From: Sipunculus nudus
Taxonomy: Eukaryota; Annelida; Sipuncula; Golfingiida; Sipunculidae
Direction of reading: 5' to 3'
Length of the DNA: 64,000 nt
Assembly: GCA_026874595.1 (NCBI GenBank)
Contig: CM049312.1
Location: 75,306,429-75,370,428, forward strand
The position numbers and the translations under genes are program-made. Shown here piece by piece: positions 12,801 to 25,870 of this stretch (position 1 is the stretch's first letter; the number at the start of each line of letters is the position of its first letter). The notes under the pieces are model-generated. The model did not search any database. It worked only from the letters and a program-made list of their open reading frames with translations, and had not been told where the DNA came from.

Positions 12801-15800
12801 TGGCACTGTAAGGTTGATAACCTGATCCTTTGCATCAACCAAACAGATCATCAATTATAATTGATTATCAACCCATCACTAGTATGAGGAAAACAGAATG
12901 CATGTTGAGAGATTTCACAGTCCAACAGCATGCTGTATATTCTAAATGTTGCATCAAGTATAGTATACATGACAAAACCGACAAAAATCACTAAATGTAG
13001 CAATTTGTTTTGCCGGATACACATTCTGCATGCCAGATCCAAGCATATGGAAGCTCACCTTATTTATTTAGTCCAAATAAATTTTTATCTGTCCCAAGAC
13101 AGGATCTGCATTCCTTGCATATGGAATCTTAGCTTTATGTGTAAATGTGTTCTTCATCTGGTGTAGTGTGATGTTTCTTGCTTCCATGATGGGAGTCAAG
13201 TGTTATTATTCATTACAGCATGGGGTCATGTATGCACTAAGAATATTTCTCAACTAATGCCTTTATGTCAGTGTTGTTTGTACCATATATTTACACTTGA
13301 TGAGTAACCTTCTTGCTCAATGTGATCTTCTTAAGCACAAAAAAAGCTTCAGTAACATTTGTAAAAAGGTTAAGGATTTTCAATTAAATATATTTCTATA
13401 CTCTATTTTTCATATGGTAGATACACGTATACTGTATTAAAAGAGAATCAAATATCTTTCATACATTTCAGATTTAAACCTGGAATTAAACATTCTTATG
13501 TTCTTATTCTTTAAGCTAGCTAGAAACCAATGTGCCTGAGTTGTGCATGTATACAAGAAGAATCAGCTTAAACCCCTATGCACATTGGCTCATGTGTACG
13601 AATGCATGTAATAATACATCATTGCAGTGACAGTTCAGTGAACCTCACTTTGGGGGGCACTACCCAATGTTGTACATGATCACTCTTGGCTGCCTTGTAG
13701 TTGGTTTAAGGGGTAATGTAAAGACCCTAACAGGAGGGTTACCCTGGCCCTGGATAGGCAAGAAAAGTGACCCTGTAAAACATTAAATGTCTTCATTCAT
13801 TCAGGAAATGGTTCTCATTGTAAACAATTTCAAAATTTATTCACAAGATTAAACAGAATGCAAACTTCTATGTTATCATGGTACTCCAAACCTATACTCT
13901 ATTTATCAAGTGTTTTAATATACTTTCATTTTAGTTCTAATTCTATAATACTATATAAAAGTCAAAAAATATTCTTAAATTGAATTTCAATATATCACTG
14001 GACAACAATACTGCAAACAAAGTAAGAAAATATTTCTTAATTCCTAGAATACAAAATATCTTCAAGTTGTCTTTCCTAGAAAAAAAAATCATAATGTTTT
14101 TATCTTCCAAGTTTATATGACCTTTAAAACTGAGCCAGTATGGTCTTGCTTTTAGTGTTTATGTTGGTATTACTGGTACTAATTTATGACTGTCTCCCTG
14201 TAACCTGTTTCTATAGCTCTTTACATTGTCTGTTTAACAGCTTACAGATGTTTATAGTGCAGCCTCTTGCCACTCAAACAGTAAGTCAACTGCTTAAAAT
14301 TGATTTATTTCCTCACCTGCACAAAGTTCAAACACTGGATAAGTTACAACTTACAGTTGCAGTAATGTTTCAGCTGTGCCATGAAAAAAAAATTAAGTAT
14401 TTAATAAAATGATATTTTTTTTGTATTTCACCTCACCCCATGGCAAATCACCAGATTTGTTAAACCTGGAACTGAATGCCACTCTGCCTGACTGTTCCAT
14501 AAAAGTTATTTACTAGTAGACAAAATGCCATACTTTACACAAATGCAAATATGCAAAACACTTCACACTTATTTAAGATCCTTTTGTTAACCATAGTTTA
14601 AAAGTTTTTGTGACTTTTGTCTTCATTTTCCCTATATGTTGGAGAGTTGATGTGCTCCATGCATATTCATGATTTATTCCATATACACTTAACTGAATAT
14701 TGATTACGTCTAAATATTATATAGATAAATAATTTCATTTTATTAAGTCTTTTTTTCAAACTTGACACTGAATAAAACACTGAATTAAAAAGTGTATATC
14801 ATTACAAATTTAGTCTAAAAGATTATTCTAAAAACAACAAAAACTTTAAAGTATCAAAATGTTTGAAAAAATCAGGACACAGGATAAACAGGCTTCTGAT
14901 CTAAATAGAAGACAGACTGAGGGCACTAGACCTATACATTTAACAATAATGGCAATGATCTACTTTAAATATTTAAGCTTCAGACGTCTGGTACACAATA
15001 ATAGACCAAGGGAAAATATAAAAGCAATATTACACTACAGCCCACATGGGCATTGATATCCATCAGTAAGCACACAATTGTACTTCACTGGCTCTGAAGG
15101 AAGGAACTTTAAATATGTTGTGCTAAAATAGGGTGATTTTTTTTTTATCCTTGCTTTCATATATATACTTATATTTCCTATATGTTACAGGTTTTTCCAT
15201 AAGAATAAGAATTATACTGAAAATATAAGTCGAAAAGAAAACCATATGAGATTTTAGATCCTGTTTTCAGACCTTACTCACATGGTCTTTCAATGTTCAG
15301 TACTGTGTCTGATATATACCTGTAGATGTGATTTTGAACAGTCATAATATGTGATCATGAATAGCTGGGATAAAATTATTATCTCCTGCAAGGATGTGCA
15401 TCTTTTCTATGTTTCAAGGCCCAGACTACAATCAGATTAACCTAGACTCTTACTGGAATTGCTTATAACTGCCGATCATAATCTGAACTTAACAATACTA
15501 GGGATCTGGGTTACCCAAAACTAAAAACTAAACTAATTTTAACTTTAGAATCAAAGTCATTTCTAGACAGTTTTTAAAAGGGCAAACACAGGGTATCATA
15601 GCTGCATACTGATGTGTGGATATTTAACAGTGTAATTTACCTTAAAATTCTGTATAAATTAAGATCGAACTTCAGTTGTCAGTGTTTTATGTTACAGGAA
15701 AGTAAGAAATTGTGTCATAAAGTCAACAAACATGCGCAGGGATTCATCAATGTGATGAGTCAAAATAAAAGCTCTCTCAGTAGGTGTTGTTAGAAAGTAT

Positions 15801-17690
15801 ACAAAAAAAAGCTAATGATCAGTCTATTTTATGCCATAATATTTGCATCCTCATAGTCTTACATTTTGATCGTCCACTCTGATGGTAGTATGCTGGCCGT
15901 AGACTCTTAATGTCAGAAATAAAATTAATAATGGCACTAATCCCAAATAGGCTACACCATACAGTGTCTTCAACAAAATGAATTATGAAAGATAATTCAA
16001 TTTCAAAAGTGATTATAAAATCAAATAAACCCATTTTATTAAGCTGATTGTATGTAAATGTGATGTTTTTGGTGCATATATTATATGCTGGTCTATGTTA
16101 TGCATTATGATGCAATGGTGATACAGGTATGTTATAATGAATATATAAAATTGTGTACATGTTGCAATGTGTATTCTTTGTGTACTATGGGCTGAGCTGC
16201 AATTATGATGTTTGTATGAATTTTGGTATTTCCACCATGCTTAAGTATATTTCATCAAATGTCAATGAAACAAATAAATATTTTGCTAAGCATGGGTAGG
16301 ATATTATCTTGTATGTGTTGAGTTTAAATTTGAATCATTAATGCACCTAACCTATTCATACAAACAAACATGACAAAAACACACAAACAGACATTTTTTT
16401 CTCACAGACTGTTTGGTACATGAAAAGTTATGCACTTTCTGTTGAGTTTTGGATTTTTGTCACAATTTTAAAGGAATAAACATTTCTGCTGTCAAATTGG
16501 TTTATGTTTCATTTTCAATAGTGTGACTTGAGATCAATGTATATTTTAAAACAAAATCCTAACATATTTTTACAAATGGCCTTTGGTTCTTGAAGCTAAG
16601 TATATGAGCTGGTCTTTTGTTCCCTGAACAGTGATGCTCCAAGCAGTACTATTGAAGTTATCACTTTTTTTCTTGGCACATAGATACTACTGTAGTACTG
16701 TTTAAAACATATGATGCATTTTTTTATTAACCTGTGTAACTTTTAATGGACATGAAGGCTAAGTTTTCATCCATATTAAGATATTTATAAAACATCAGAG
16801 GGTGAATCCATACTTTTCTTTTGATTTCTAAATATTATAATACTTGGTGATATATTTGAATTATCTTTCACTTATTAAGCACTTTAGGTTAAAGTCATGA
16901 CACATAAATTCACAAATTACTTGGGTCTATAACTCAGGCTGAGCCTGCAGGCTGCATCCTTCCACCAGTGGTCATTTCTACTCAAACAAACCTTGTCATG
17001 TGGAACGGTATGGACTACTTATTTCAACAGTCAAACACTAAAATCAAAATGTGTTACATTTCAAGAAAACGTTTTGTTTATACATTTTACAAGCGCATGC
17101 TTGCAAAATATTACTTATTCCATGAAGTCCTTAGGTAAAAAACACCTATGTTTATGTAATTTGCCTTGAAACAAATTTTGTCCTACATATTATCATGAAC
17201 GGACTGCAGTACCCTTTTCCCTACATTTACACCTATGTCACTGGTGTATTAAGAAGCCACGGTGCATTGTGGGGTCAGATTGTGATGCCCACAAGCCTTA
17301 ATAGAAGAGTCTGATCAGTGCGCCAGAGGCTGGCAAACTAGCTATAGTTGAGTGACAGACAGCTAGAAGACGAAGCTACATCCAGCATGCAGAGATACCT
17401 GCACCAGACAATGATCGAGACAGGCCTTAATGTCAGACCTTGATTTAACCAATGACAATGTTTTCCTGTGGGTCATCGTCCCATTACCTTAATTTCCCTC
17501 TGTTCGCTTTGTAAAATGAACCTCAATTTTCAAAGGTCTAACGTGCCTTCCTTAATCCACGCATGACAGGGGAATAAAAGATCAGGACACCACCAATGCA
17601 GGTCATCAGTCAGGTGTTCTAGACAGAGTAATCTTTTGAGACCCTCATTGTCTGAAGAGAAAATAATTTCCTCTCAGGGATTACCATATA
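9846..17690. other. Intergenic or 3'-flanking stretch, no supported gene
   Basis: No exon with convincing splice sites or protein similarity was seen. It contains a G15 run at 11962-11976, a segment at 12620-12665 resembling 7860-7905, and a segment at 15700-15870 resembling 20820-21010. ORFs of 60-100 codons are scattered on both strands and are AT-driven. The start of the stretch is the 3' untranslated region of the IQ-motif gene. Confidence 0.5.
15700..15870. repeat. Interspersed repeat pair (partner 20820-21010)
   Basis: Shared landmarks in the same order: 'gtcaacaaacatg'/'ttcaacaaacatg', a 'gggattcatcaatgtg'/'gggttaatcaatatg' block, 'ctctctca', 'gtttgttgttt'-like sequence, 'aatgatcagtctattttatg'/'aacaattagtctggtttatg', and 'aatatttgcatcctcatag'. 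This is a diverged dispersed repeat with no coding capacity. The same 'aatatttgcatcctcat' core also appears near 45544. Confidence 0.6.
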
Positions 17691-17693
17691 CGC

Positions 17694-18318
17694 TATAGTT
17701 CGTTCCTGTACCCCTGTCCACCTGATTTTTCGCCATTACCTCTACATAAGACCAACTTGGCAAACAAAATTTGCACCATTGGCATAAAGAGGCAAAAGCG
17801 TAATTTTTGGTACCTTACCTACTCACAATATAAATATTATTTACTTTAAGGCCTGGTTGACATGTCTCAAATATATCCGTGGTTAATGGCGTCCCTAATA
17901 TGCGGCCATTGTTTATCCTCCTTGGATATGGATATAAAGTAATGTGATGTAACAGTGAAGCGTGTGCACGCGAAGAATACAAGTCTTGCTGTAAACAGGG
18001 GTAGGTAGCTCTTGATTATTGGTCCCGTGAATGTTGGTGCCTCATTAGTACGTCACGTCTATTATGACGTCATCACTATCCCCTGATATGCCCATTTATC
18101 AGATTAGTGGCAAGATGTCGCTAAAGAATAGACTAGTTACTCATAAAATGGTTTTAAATTGTTTACAGGAAAATTACATAAGGTAGGCTATTATTATTAT
18201 AATAGTAAATTACGCTTTTTTCCTCTTTCTTCCCTAAGGTCAAACAGTTTTGGCGTTCATTGATTCACAAATAAATAATCGCGAAAAAACAGTTGGACAG
18301 GGGTACTGGAACAGACTA
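17694..18318. mobile_element. TIR element of ~620 bp with ~40-bp imperfect inverted ends
   Basis: The left end (from about 17694, containing TTCCTGTACCCCTGTCCACC then TTTTTCGCCATTA) is matched inverted at the right end (about 18278-18318, reverse complement containing TTCCAGTACCCCTGTCCAAC then TTTTTTCGCGATTA). About 80% of the ~40 terminal positions agree. No transposase is encoded. The element includes the TGACGTCA octamer at 18065-18072, which could be mistaken for a host CRE promoter site. Exact boundaries and target duplication are uncertain. Confidence 0.65.
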
Positions 18319-19843
18319 AAAATACCTCTGCTGCTTTTGATATCAAGGTCATGACCTCTATGACTTCATAGGTCCAACCAGTTCAAGCCCTTCATGGATT
18401 TCCTGTTTTCTCATGCTGCATTATTTATAAGAAAGAAAAATGCTGAAATACCAAAACCCAGTATCAAATTATTATTACTGCCATCATAACTAAATAAGAT
18501 GATTATGTTGCGAATTATTCTTATTAGCTACATGGCTACATATGTTTTACCTGAATATGTCTAAATGATCATAAATTATCTGTCAAAAATTAACCATATA
18601 AGGAAATATTTTACTTCTAGATGCAGCAGGATATCACCTTTGTCTTTATAGATCGCTTCAGATCTGTAAATCATTAAAAAAGGAAAGGACTGTATTACTA
18701 AATGGAGCATGACATAGTTTTGTGTGCTAAGGTTCCTGGTGTCTCTTAAGTAGCACACTAAAGACAACCTACTATTCCTCCAGATTATGTAGGAAAGTAT
18801 GTATGACCAAAAAATTATTGTTTCTATAATTCCCTGAATTGTTTTGCCATCATACTGATATAAACCACTACTGTGAATTAATAAAGTCAAATCTGTTAAA
18901 ATGTCAACTGAAACCAGTGCTAAAGGAGATGCAGCTAACTAGGCTTGAGAACTCTTGAGTTCCCTCACAATTGATTCAATTATCAATTTTTCACCTTCTA
19001 TTCAATTCTTGATTCAATTCCTACTTAAGTAGTTAATTTTAGACTTTTAGAAAATAAAAGCAATTTTACCAAAATGGATGGTAAATTTCAGAAAATAAAA
19101 GAAAAATGAAGCTATTCCTCTGTTTGTCATCCCAAAATATATTCCTATGCCAGTGGAGTAGTCCACCAATGAATGTTTAAAGTAGATTTAGGGCACATAT
19201 ATGTGATAAAGAGCTTAGCAATCACAAACTGCAGCGTCAAATTTGAGAGCTCACAGGGGACCTCAGGATGGTAGGTGGAAAAAAATAATAATCAAAATGA
19301 ACTGATTCAGAGGTTAATAATCAATTACAATTTAACTGAGGGCTTGCAATTCAGTGCATTTCTTTTCAATGCATTGTTAGTAATGTTACACTCCTACAGC
19401 CAACTACCTGGATAGAGGATAAATAGACAGGTAATATGTGGGTAAAATCCCAGTCAGAGGAGGACAAAATCTGTGGATTGCCACTTGATTACTTTTGCAG
19501 GGCTAGGCTGGACAGACATGGTTTAGTATTGGGCAGACCAGGTGCTGGATAAAACAGGATTTGCTGGAAGGGTGTGGACTACATTCTGTATGGGTGTAGC
19601 TACAGCAGCTGGGCATTACATGCCAGGTTAAAGTAAAACTTGGCCAAACTACAGAGCAATGGTACTTGTGCCTTGAGAGATTCCACCAACATGTCAGAAT
19701 GGCACCACATGACATAACCAAAACTGTGCCGGAAATCTCAACAAGGGACAAATCATTTCATCAAAAGCTCCCAAAGAAATTTATGAATTTTATAGGACTT
19801 GAGAAAAAATATAAAGGAGTTTATAGGAATTTTTAGCCATATA
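18319..19843. other. Non-coding stretch
   Basis: No supported feature. Short ORFs at 18576-18890 and 19503-19751 (- strand) have no recognisable domain and no good acceptor/donor pairs. Confidence 0.4.
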
Positions 19844-20256
19844 CTGTGGTTGCCTTTTTATTCGCAAGTGTTTCAATTTCATGATACTCTGGAATGTCAA
19901 ATAATCACGATATGACACCCTCAATGATATGCCCCATCAAATAAGATGCATCTGCACAAATGGATTACAACCTAATCAGTAACCTAATCTGCAATGCATG
20001 GTATTGAAACTGGTCCGTTCATACAAGCATTAATTAATGGAAAATGTGGTAATCACAGGGGATATATCTACTGTGATACAGGTCATAATTTAATGACTAA
20101 ACCAGAAATAAGTGAGGTATTGTACAATTAAGTTAAAATAAATACAAATATTGCTATACATAGATTAAAAGGTTCTTGTGCAGTAACAAAAATGAAACCC
20201 TCGCAAAACGTTCATAATGAAGAAATTGCAGCTTCCAAATATAAAGCCAACCACAG
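19844..20256. mobile_element. TIR element, CTGTGGTTG family, copy 2
   Basis: It has the same ends as the element at 4149-4610: CTGTGGTTGCCTTTTTATTC on the left and AAGCCAACCACAG on the right, with TA on both sides (19842-19843, 20257-20258). Interior 'aataatcacgatatgacaccctc' matches the corresponding subterminal block of copy 1. At 413 bp it is shorter than copy 1 (462 bp). A lone right end of this type may also lie near 38026-38040 ('ccaaccacagtatata'). Confidence 0.8.
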
Positions 20257-20450
20257 TATATAGGCAAAATACGACTTTTTACTGCATAATCATGCTTAAC
20301 TTGGATATTAACAATGACCATTACATCTCCAAGCAGCAACTTGTGGTCTGTTTTACTGATTTAGATGACTGTGATTGTATGACTGCAGTACTTAAAATGA
20401 CTGTTCTGTCAAAGAACTGAATGTTTTCAATAATAACAGTTAATTATATA

Positions 20451-21600
20451 ACAATAACTAGAAAATGGGCAAACGACAAGCAACTTCATTTATCCACCAA
20501 ATCATAGAGGCATGGGTTAAGTTAGCCATGACAACCTGACTCGGTAGGCAATGATAGTAGGGCTGGTAAGCCTACTTGAGTCATGATACAAGCAATATCG
20601 AGGAATGCATAGCAGTTGTCTTCCATTATGTTGCAATCATATTGTGGAAAACAGCCCAAATATTAACATAATGCTACAAATGATGAATAAACAAAAGGAA
20701 ATACATGTGAACTTACAACCAAACTGAAACCCCGTCTCTAAGGTAAATAGTCATTTCCTGTATCACGTACAAGTTGTCTGCATCTAGTAACCCGTGCAAG
20801 CCATGCCTGTATTCATGCGGTCAGAAATTCAACAAACATGTGGAGGGGTTAATCAATATGCTGCTTTGAAACAGAACTTTTCTCTCTCATGTTTGTTGTT
20901 TGAAAGTGCACTACAAATGCTAACAATTAGTCTGGTTTATGTCAATTGACAGTGTACCTTTAGGCCATGAGGTTTTTGATGAAAATATTTGCATCCTCAT
21001 AGGGCCTTATAATGCTTTCCTCAGACCTAGATGTAAAGGCACTCTGACAGCTAGTTATCAGGTCGTAATATAGAGGACCAATAAGGCACTAGGGTAAAGT
21101 AAGGCATTAAATATTCCTGACATGACATGACTGTGGCTAATACATCTGTCCACTCCTGAGATATGAGCGATTTTCACCATAGCAAATGGACAGATTGACG
21201 CCACACGAAAACAACAGCACATGGTGCCTATAGTCTTGAGTACGAGATTGAGGTATCCAAGACCTATGGACATGCACAAGTTCAGGCCAATATAGCTAAC
21301 CACTCCTGAGAAAAGGGCATCAATGTATACTAAGAAAAGGGGAAGGTAGGTGGTGCTACTTGTCTTTTAGGCCAATTCAGCAAACCACTCTTTAGAAAAA
21401 GGCATTAACCTATTCTATGGAACAAGTTATGCTACTGCAACACAGCCCAAAACACAACCACTTCTACCTTTGACCACTGTACAGGTTTAGGCTACTAACC
21501 CAGAATCATACATGCCAGATATCACTGATAGGAGTAGCTAGTTAAATGGAAACGGTTTATTCCTAACTCATAAGTTAATGTTAAGTTTACAAGCTGGACC
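20451..21600 (+). repeat. Diverged family B repeat region with an internal insertion
   Basis: It begins 'actagaaaatgggcaaacga', a decayed form of the family B start 'actagaatacgggtagtcga' seen at 44441, 52253 and 63659. Later blocks such as 'atctgtccactcctgagata' near 21145 and 'ggccaatatagctaaccact' near 21286 resemble the 'gtcaaaccactactgagata' units of family B. The pair partner of 15700-15870 lies within at 20820-21010. Boundaries are approximate. Confidence 0.45.
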
Positions 21601-22066
21601 AGTGATATACCTGCAATTGGATGGGTGACCATCACAGTGCAGTTTTTGACCTGACTGCAGGTATCCCTAATCAAAGCAGGGCCTATTGGTCCAATCAGAT
21701 TGCCTTTACTGAATCGTGCTGCAAAAGACTTATCCTTCTAATCTAGAGTGTAAAGGTCAGACAGTAGATCAAATGACAGTCAGACAAAAGGTATTACTTC
21801 GTTTTGGCAGATACAATTAAAAGTTTGTTTTGTTCCTAAATGTATTAGGCTAAAATGTTCAACATTTCTTCAGGTTTTCCAGCAGCTGAACCTGGCTAGA
21901 TAATGATTCATTTGTTATTTTTTATCTCCTTATCATCCCATTTGTTCTTATTACATGGAAACTTGAGAAGAACATTAAAATGATTGAATATTATGTTATC
22001 TAAAAATATGATTATCATGTGACAAATATTCATTCATTTTAAAAGAGGGGAAAACATACTCAGTTA

Positions 22067-22403
22067 GGCCAAAATAAAAAAAAAGGTGTGGTTCTCAGGC
22101 ACTTTCTTTCAGAAATCAATGCTGGCGGGCGTTTTTTTTAATTTTTAATTTTTTAGTATGTTTCGATAAAAATGTCAAATGATAAGGGAAAAGCATGATA
22201 ATAACAGATTTATTTGCTAAACAATTATAAGCACTAAATAACAAAGGAAATAGTATGATTTAATCTTCTTGAAAGAAACGTCCGAGCCGCTGCAGCTCAA
22301 ATTGGTAAGTTTCTATTGAAAATAAAAATAAAAATTTTTGATGCGGGGGTTCAAAATTGATGTGGGTGGTGCCTGAGAACCATACCTTTAATTTTTTTTG
22401 GCC
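22067..22403. mobile_element. MITE, GGCCAAAA family, copy 1
   Basis: The left terminus reads GGCCAAAATAAA, A-run, then GGTGTGGTTCTCAGGCAC. The right terminus in reverse complement reads GGCCAAAAAAAATTAAAGG then TATGGTTCTCAGGCAC. These are TIRs of about 36 bp, flanked by TA on both sides (22065-22066, 22404-22405). The 337-bp interior shares 'gataaaaatg', 'aaaagcatga', 'aacagatttatt', 'cttgaaagaaa' and 'aaattggtaagtttctattg' with copy 2. There is no coding capacity. Confidence 0.88.
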
Positions 22404-23132
22404 TAACTGATGCATGATATTTTTATACAGAATAAAAGAAGTTTGTAAATATTACAGAAACCTGTAAATTCAGGTTAAAGAAAGCTTTAATTCATAACTG
22501 AAAGAGTGCTTCCCTTATAATACACCAACCCATAATTTACATATCCTCATCAAAAGTATTTTTTAATTATATAATCATACAGGTTATCATAATTTAGTTG
22601 GTTTTTTTTTTCAGGATCGCTAAGTAATTTTTTAGAAAAGTTAATCCAGAACAAAATAACTTAATTACGGTTTTCATTGACATTAACACAATTATTACGC
22701 AGACAAATATCTAACAATATTTTTATTTATGTATAAATACTGTTCTAGTAAAACTACCATAATAAAATCATTAAAAAATGTAAACTAATAATTCATAAAA
22801 ATTTTTTTCAGATGGAACATCCATATCATTTACCCTCTGTATTCATGACATGTATTTTCTAGGAACTGTTGAAAAGCTTTGAAACACTCACTGAATAATA
22901 AAAAGTTCAGACAGTGGAATGGCACCAGTTAGATCAAAATACCACCATCCCAGCCAGACAGAACAAGATTAGTAGCACTGAATGCAGTACGTGCTGGGGC
23001 TGATATGGAGCAGGCTGTCAGCTTGGTTTAGTGAAGGTACTGATTTTGGCTGGGCCCATCAGCTTCCCGCCACTGTATTTCCAAATCTTGTTGAAGATAA
23101 ACCACTTAACTCTAACACTTGTTTGGGTAGTG

Positions 23133-23292
23133 CAGAAGCGGATCCAAGGGGGTGGGTGTCCAGGGGGTTCGAACAAAATTTTACCGCCTAGACCCCCCCT
23201 GTTCCATACCTGGGGACCTTTTTTTTAGGGTTTTCATTAGACCTCCTGGGTTTGACCCCCCTTTGTTTTCCTAAATCCTGGATCCACCCCTG
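23133..23292. mobile_element. Short TIR element with GCGGATCCA ends
   Basis: The left end CAGAAGCGGATCCAAGGGGG and the right end, reverse complement CAGGGGTGGATCCAGG, are diverged inverted repeats around a 160-bp interior with C/G runs. The ends resemble the CAGTGGCGGATCCAGG element at 57755-58208, so this is probably a deleted member of that hAT-like family. I see no flanking duplication here. Confidence 0.6.
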
Positions 23293-24109
23293 CAGTTTCA
23301 GTGATCAAAGCTGGCCATTCATCTGTCTTTTCTAAAGAATTCATGTGTTTTCTGGCTTTCTCTGTGTACATATTAATAAACTTACAGTAATTCTGGTTAA
23401 GAAAATTTCTTACAACACCTCTGTGATGGATGTATAAGCTTGTTTGTCTCCAAGTTATGAGTAATGTTGACATATGGAGAAACCATGTAACCAAATGTGA
23501 TTAATCTCGCCCTTTATCCCTGCTGTGGAACCATTAAATATACCTTGATTCTGTCATACTGAAGTGTCTCAGTTACATGGGCTAACTGGTACTGATATGA
23601 TTCATTTTTGTGCATTTTAACACTTTGCATTTTAAATATGCTCTACTGAAAGATTTTCATAATAACTGTTCAGGTGGAAAGACTCTAAGAGCCCTGGCAG
23701 ATTTTAAACCTTTCAGTGAATCTCTGCCAAAAATAATACAGTGCACATTTTTATTTGCATGTTGTCAGGATTTTGAAGGATCATTGTACCCCTAACTGTA
23801 CACAATGATCTAAAATAGGTCCCACTGTCACTGGCAGAGTAAGTGCTCTCTGAATGGCCTTAACTTGTTTGTCTTTTGCTGGAGGTAAAAAACTGCCTCT
23901 ATTTTTAATGCTAGCTTAACAAATTACTTGCATCTACAGAATTCCATTCTTGGTTTCGGACTACATGGTAACACAGATGCACAAGCTTCCTCTCATTTTA
24001 TATCCTGGTGTTGACCAGGCCTGGGGACTACTGCACCTGTGCCCCTTGTAATTGTGCCCATTGCTAAGTCATACCACTGAGGAACTTAAAAGCACTCTCA
24101 TTTGTGAGT

Positions 24110-24257
24110 GAAACACAGCTGTGGGGCACAGCCTTCCCATTAAGCCTGCAGAAAACTCACCCTGGTAGGGGATTGACCATTAAAAGCTACCCCCTAGCTT
24201 AGATTTGACCTCACAACCTCTGAGCTTTGAGTCGTGTGCTCTATGCCCAGACCACAG
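24110..24257 (-). mobile_element. tRNA-derived SINE-like head
   Basis: On the - strand there is an A-box-like TGGTCTGGGCATAGAGCAC (24235-24253) and a B-box-like block GAGGTTGTGAGGTCAAATC (24202-24220) at tRNA-like spacing. The cloverleaf is not intact, so it is a SINE head rather than a functional tRNA gene. Its body differs from the family at 60272-60505. Confidence 0.55.
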
Positions 24258-24840
24258 AAGTCATTTTTCTGTTTTTTGATGGGAAGCAAAGTGACATGGA
24301 TATTCAGTTGCGGCACAGAAAGGGTGCTGAACTTTAAATTCTGAGTAGCTGTACCAGATGACTGTCTTTGAATGAGGACAGTGATCTAAGAATTTGACAT
24401 TTGTACATGAATAAGGTGGAAGTGGGAACCTCTCAATCAAGGATAAATAATTTGCACGACCTTTGTCAATTCATCTCTTTGTCTCTAACCTCATCATCTA
24501 TCCAATGGTCTTTTAATCTCCCTCAGGTGCAGCAACCACTTGTGTGACCCCTTAACATTCACTGCGGTCCTGCTTCGGTGGGACCTAATAATTACTTTGT
24601 CATTACCAGACAAACCATGAACATTAGAAGTCTGAAACATGCTCTCTAAATGTAAATAATTACTGGTGGTGATAAAACACCTCTCATTTGGTACCTCTGT
24701 GATCATGAATTTACAATTTTCATTCCCTGTCAAAGCTGAGGTGCACATAGGTAACACCTGCTGGGACAGCAGAGAACTGAGGATGTGTACAGGATCCTTT
24801 GCTCTTTCATGTCTTTTTATTGGAAAATCATAGATGATTA

Positions 24841-25180
24841 GGCCAAAAAAAATAAGGTTTGGTTCTCAGGCACTTTTTTTCATAAATCAATGTGGCCTTT
24901 TTTTTATTTTTAATTTTTTTTTGTATGTATCCATAAAAATGAAAAATGATAAGAGAAAAGCATGAAAGTAACAGATTTATTTAGCTAAACAAGTAAAAGC
25001 ACTACATAACAAAGGAAATTTTATCAAAATTGTATGATTTGTCCTCTTGAAAGAAATGTCCAAGCAGCTGGAGCTCAAAATTGGTAAGTTTCTATTGAAA
25101 AAAAAAATAAAATTTTTGATGTGTGGGTTTTAAATTGAAGCGGGTTGTGCCTGAGAACCATACCTTTTATTTTTTTGGCC
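24841..25180. mobile_element. MITE, GGCCAAAA family, copy 2
   Basis: It starts GGCCAAAAAAAATAAGG then TTTGGTTCTCAGGCAC. It ends with the inverse, GTGCCTGAGAACCATACC then TTTTATTTTTTTGGCC. At 340 bp it aligns over its full length with 22067-22403. TA precedes it but TT follows, so the duplication has decayed or TA is not exact. Confidence 0.85.
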
Positions 25181-25309
25181 TTATACTTTCTATTCTGTTT
25201 TAACTTAAACATGATTATACTTGCTTTATTATACATGGTAATTAATATAAAACTCTTGGAATTAATGCGTAAATATACAGCCTGCTGCACTTTACATTTG
25301 CAAAACTTC

Positions 25310-25870
25310 CCTATGCCTTTTTTGCACCTGCCTTTTTTTATCCTGTAATCTTTATCTGTCCTTTTTTCTGCCATTTTACTGAAATCCATGGTATCATTCC
25401 CTTTCATTTTTTACTCTGCCCTTTCACCCTAATATTTTAATCTTTATATTTTCACTTCTGCCATTTTTACCTAAAATTACCATTTATGCCAGAAATGTTT
25501 AAACCTACCATGTTTACACCCTTTTTATCCAAACTATTTTACCTCTATAATATTCATCCCTACTATTTTTCTGCTGAAATGTTTACCAATGACAATATTG
25601 CTTCTGGAATTTTCTCATCTGCCACTTTGACCATGCTATTTTACACATTTTGCTTCTCTCATTTTTACCACTGCACTTTTACCCTTATATCATACCTGTT
25701 TTATCCATACCAATTTTACCCTTACTATTTTGCCTCTGTTATTTTGCTATTTTTATCTTTGCTACTTTTACACTGTTTTACTTTAACTCTATTTTACTGT
25801 TTCTTTCTTCTGGCCTCTGCCATTTTTGTCCCTGTCATTTTTACTTTTTTGGGTTCTTTCAACCCTGCCA
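25310..25870 (+). repeat. Pyrimidine-rich degenerate tandem repeat (~15-17 bp, ATTTTTACC core)
   Basis: Phrases such as 'ctgccatttttacc', 'ccactgcacttttaccc', 'ccataccaattttaccc' and 'cttactattttgcctc' recur every ~15-17 bases with heavy variation, always pyrimidine-rich on +. This removes stops and makes the hydrophobic ORFs at 25486-26058 and 25650-26015. The peptides (F/L/S/C-rich, no consistent membrane topology) are by-products of composition rather than membrane proteins. Confidence 0.6.

Noticed and set aside
18065-18072. TGACGTCA as a host CRE promoter element
   Set aside because: It lies inside the TIR element 17694-18318 and no gene start is seen nearby. The same octamer or close forms also occur at 40021 and 56113 in repeats or unannotated sequence.
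24494-24757. 87-codon - strand ORF preceded by an acceptor-like CCCAGCAG
   Set aside because: It has a plausible composition, but no domain, no partner exon and no poly(A) context; too weak to call.
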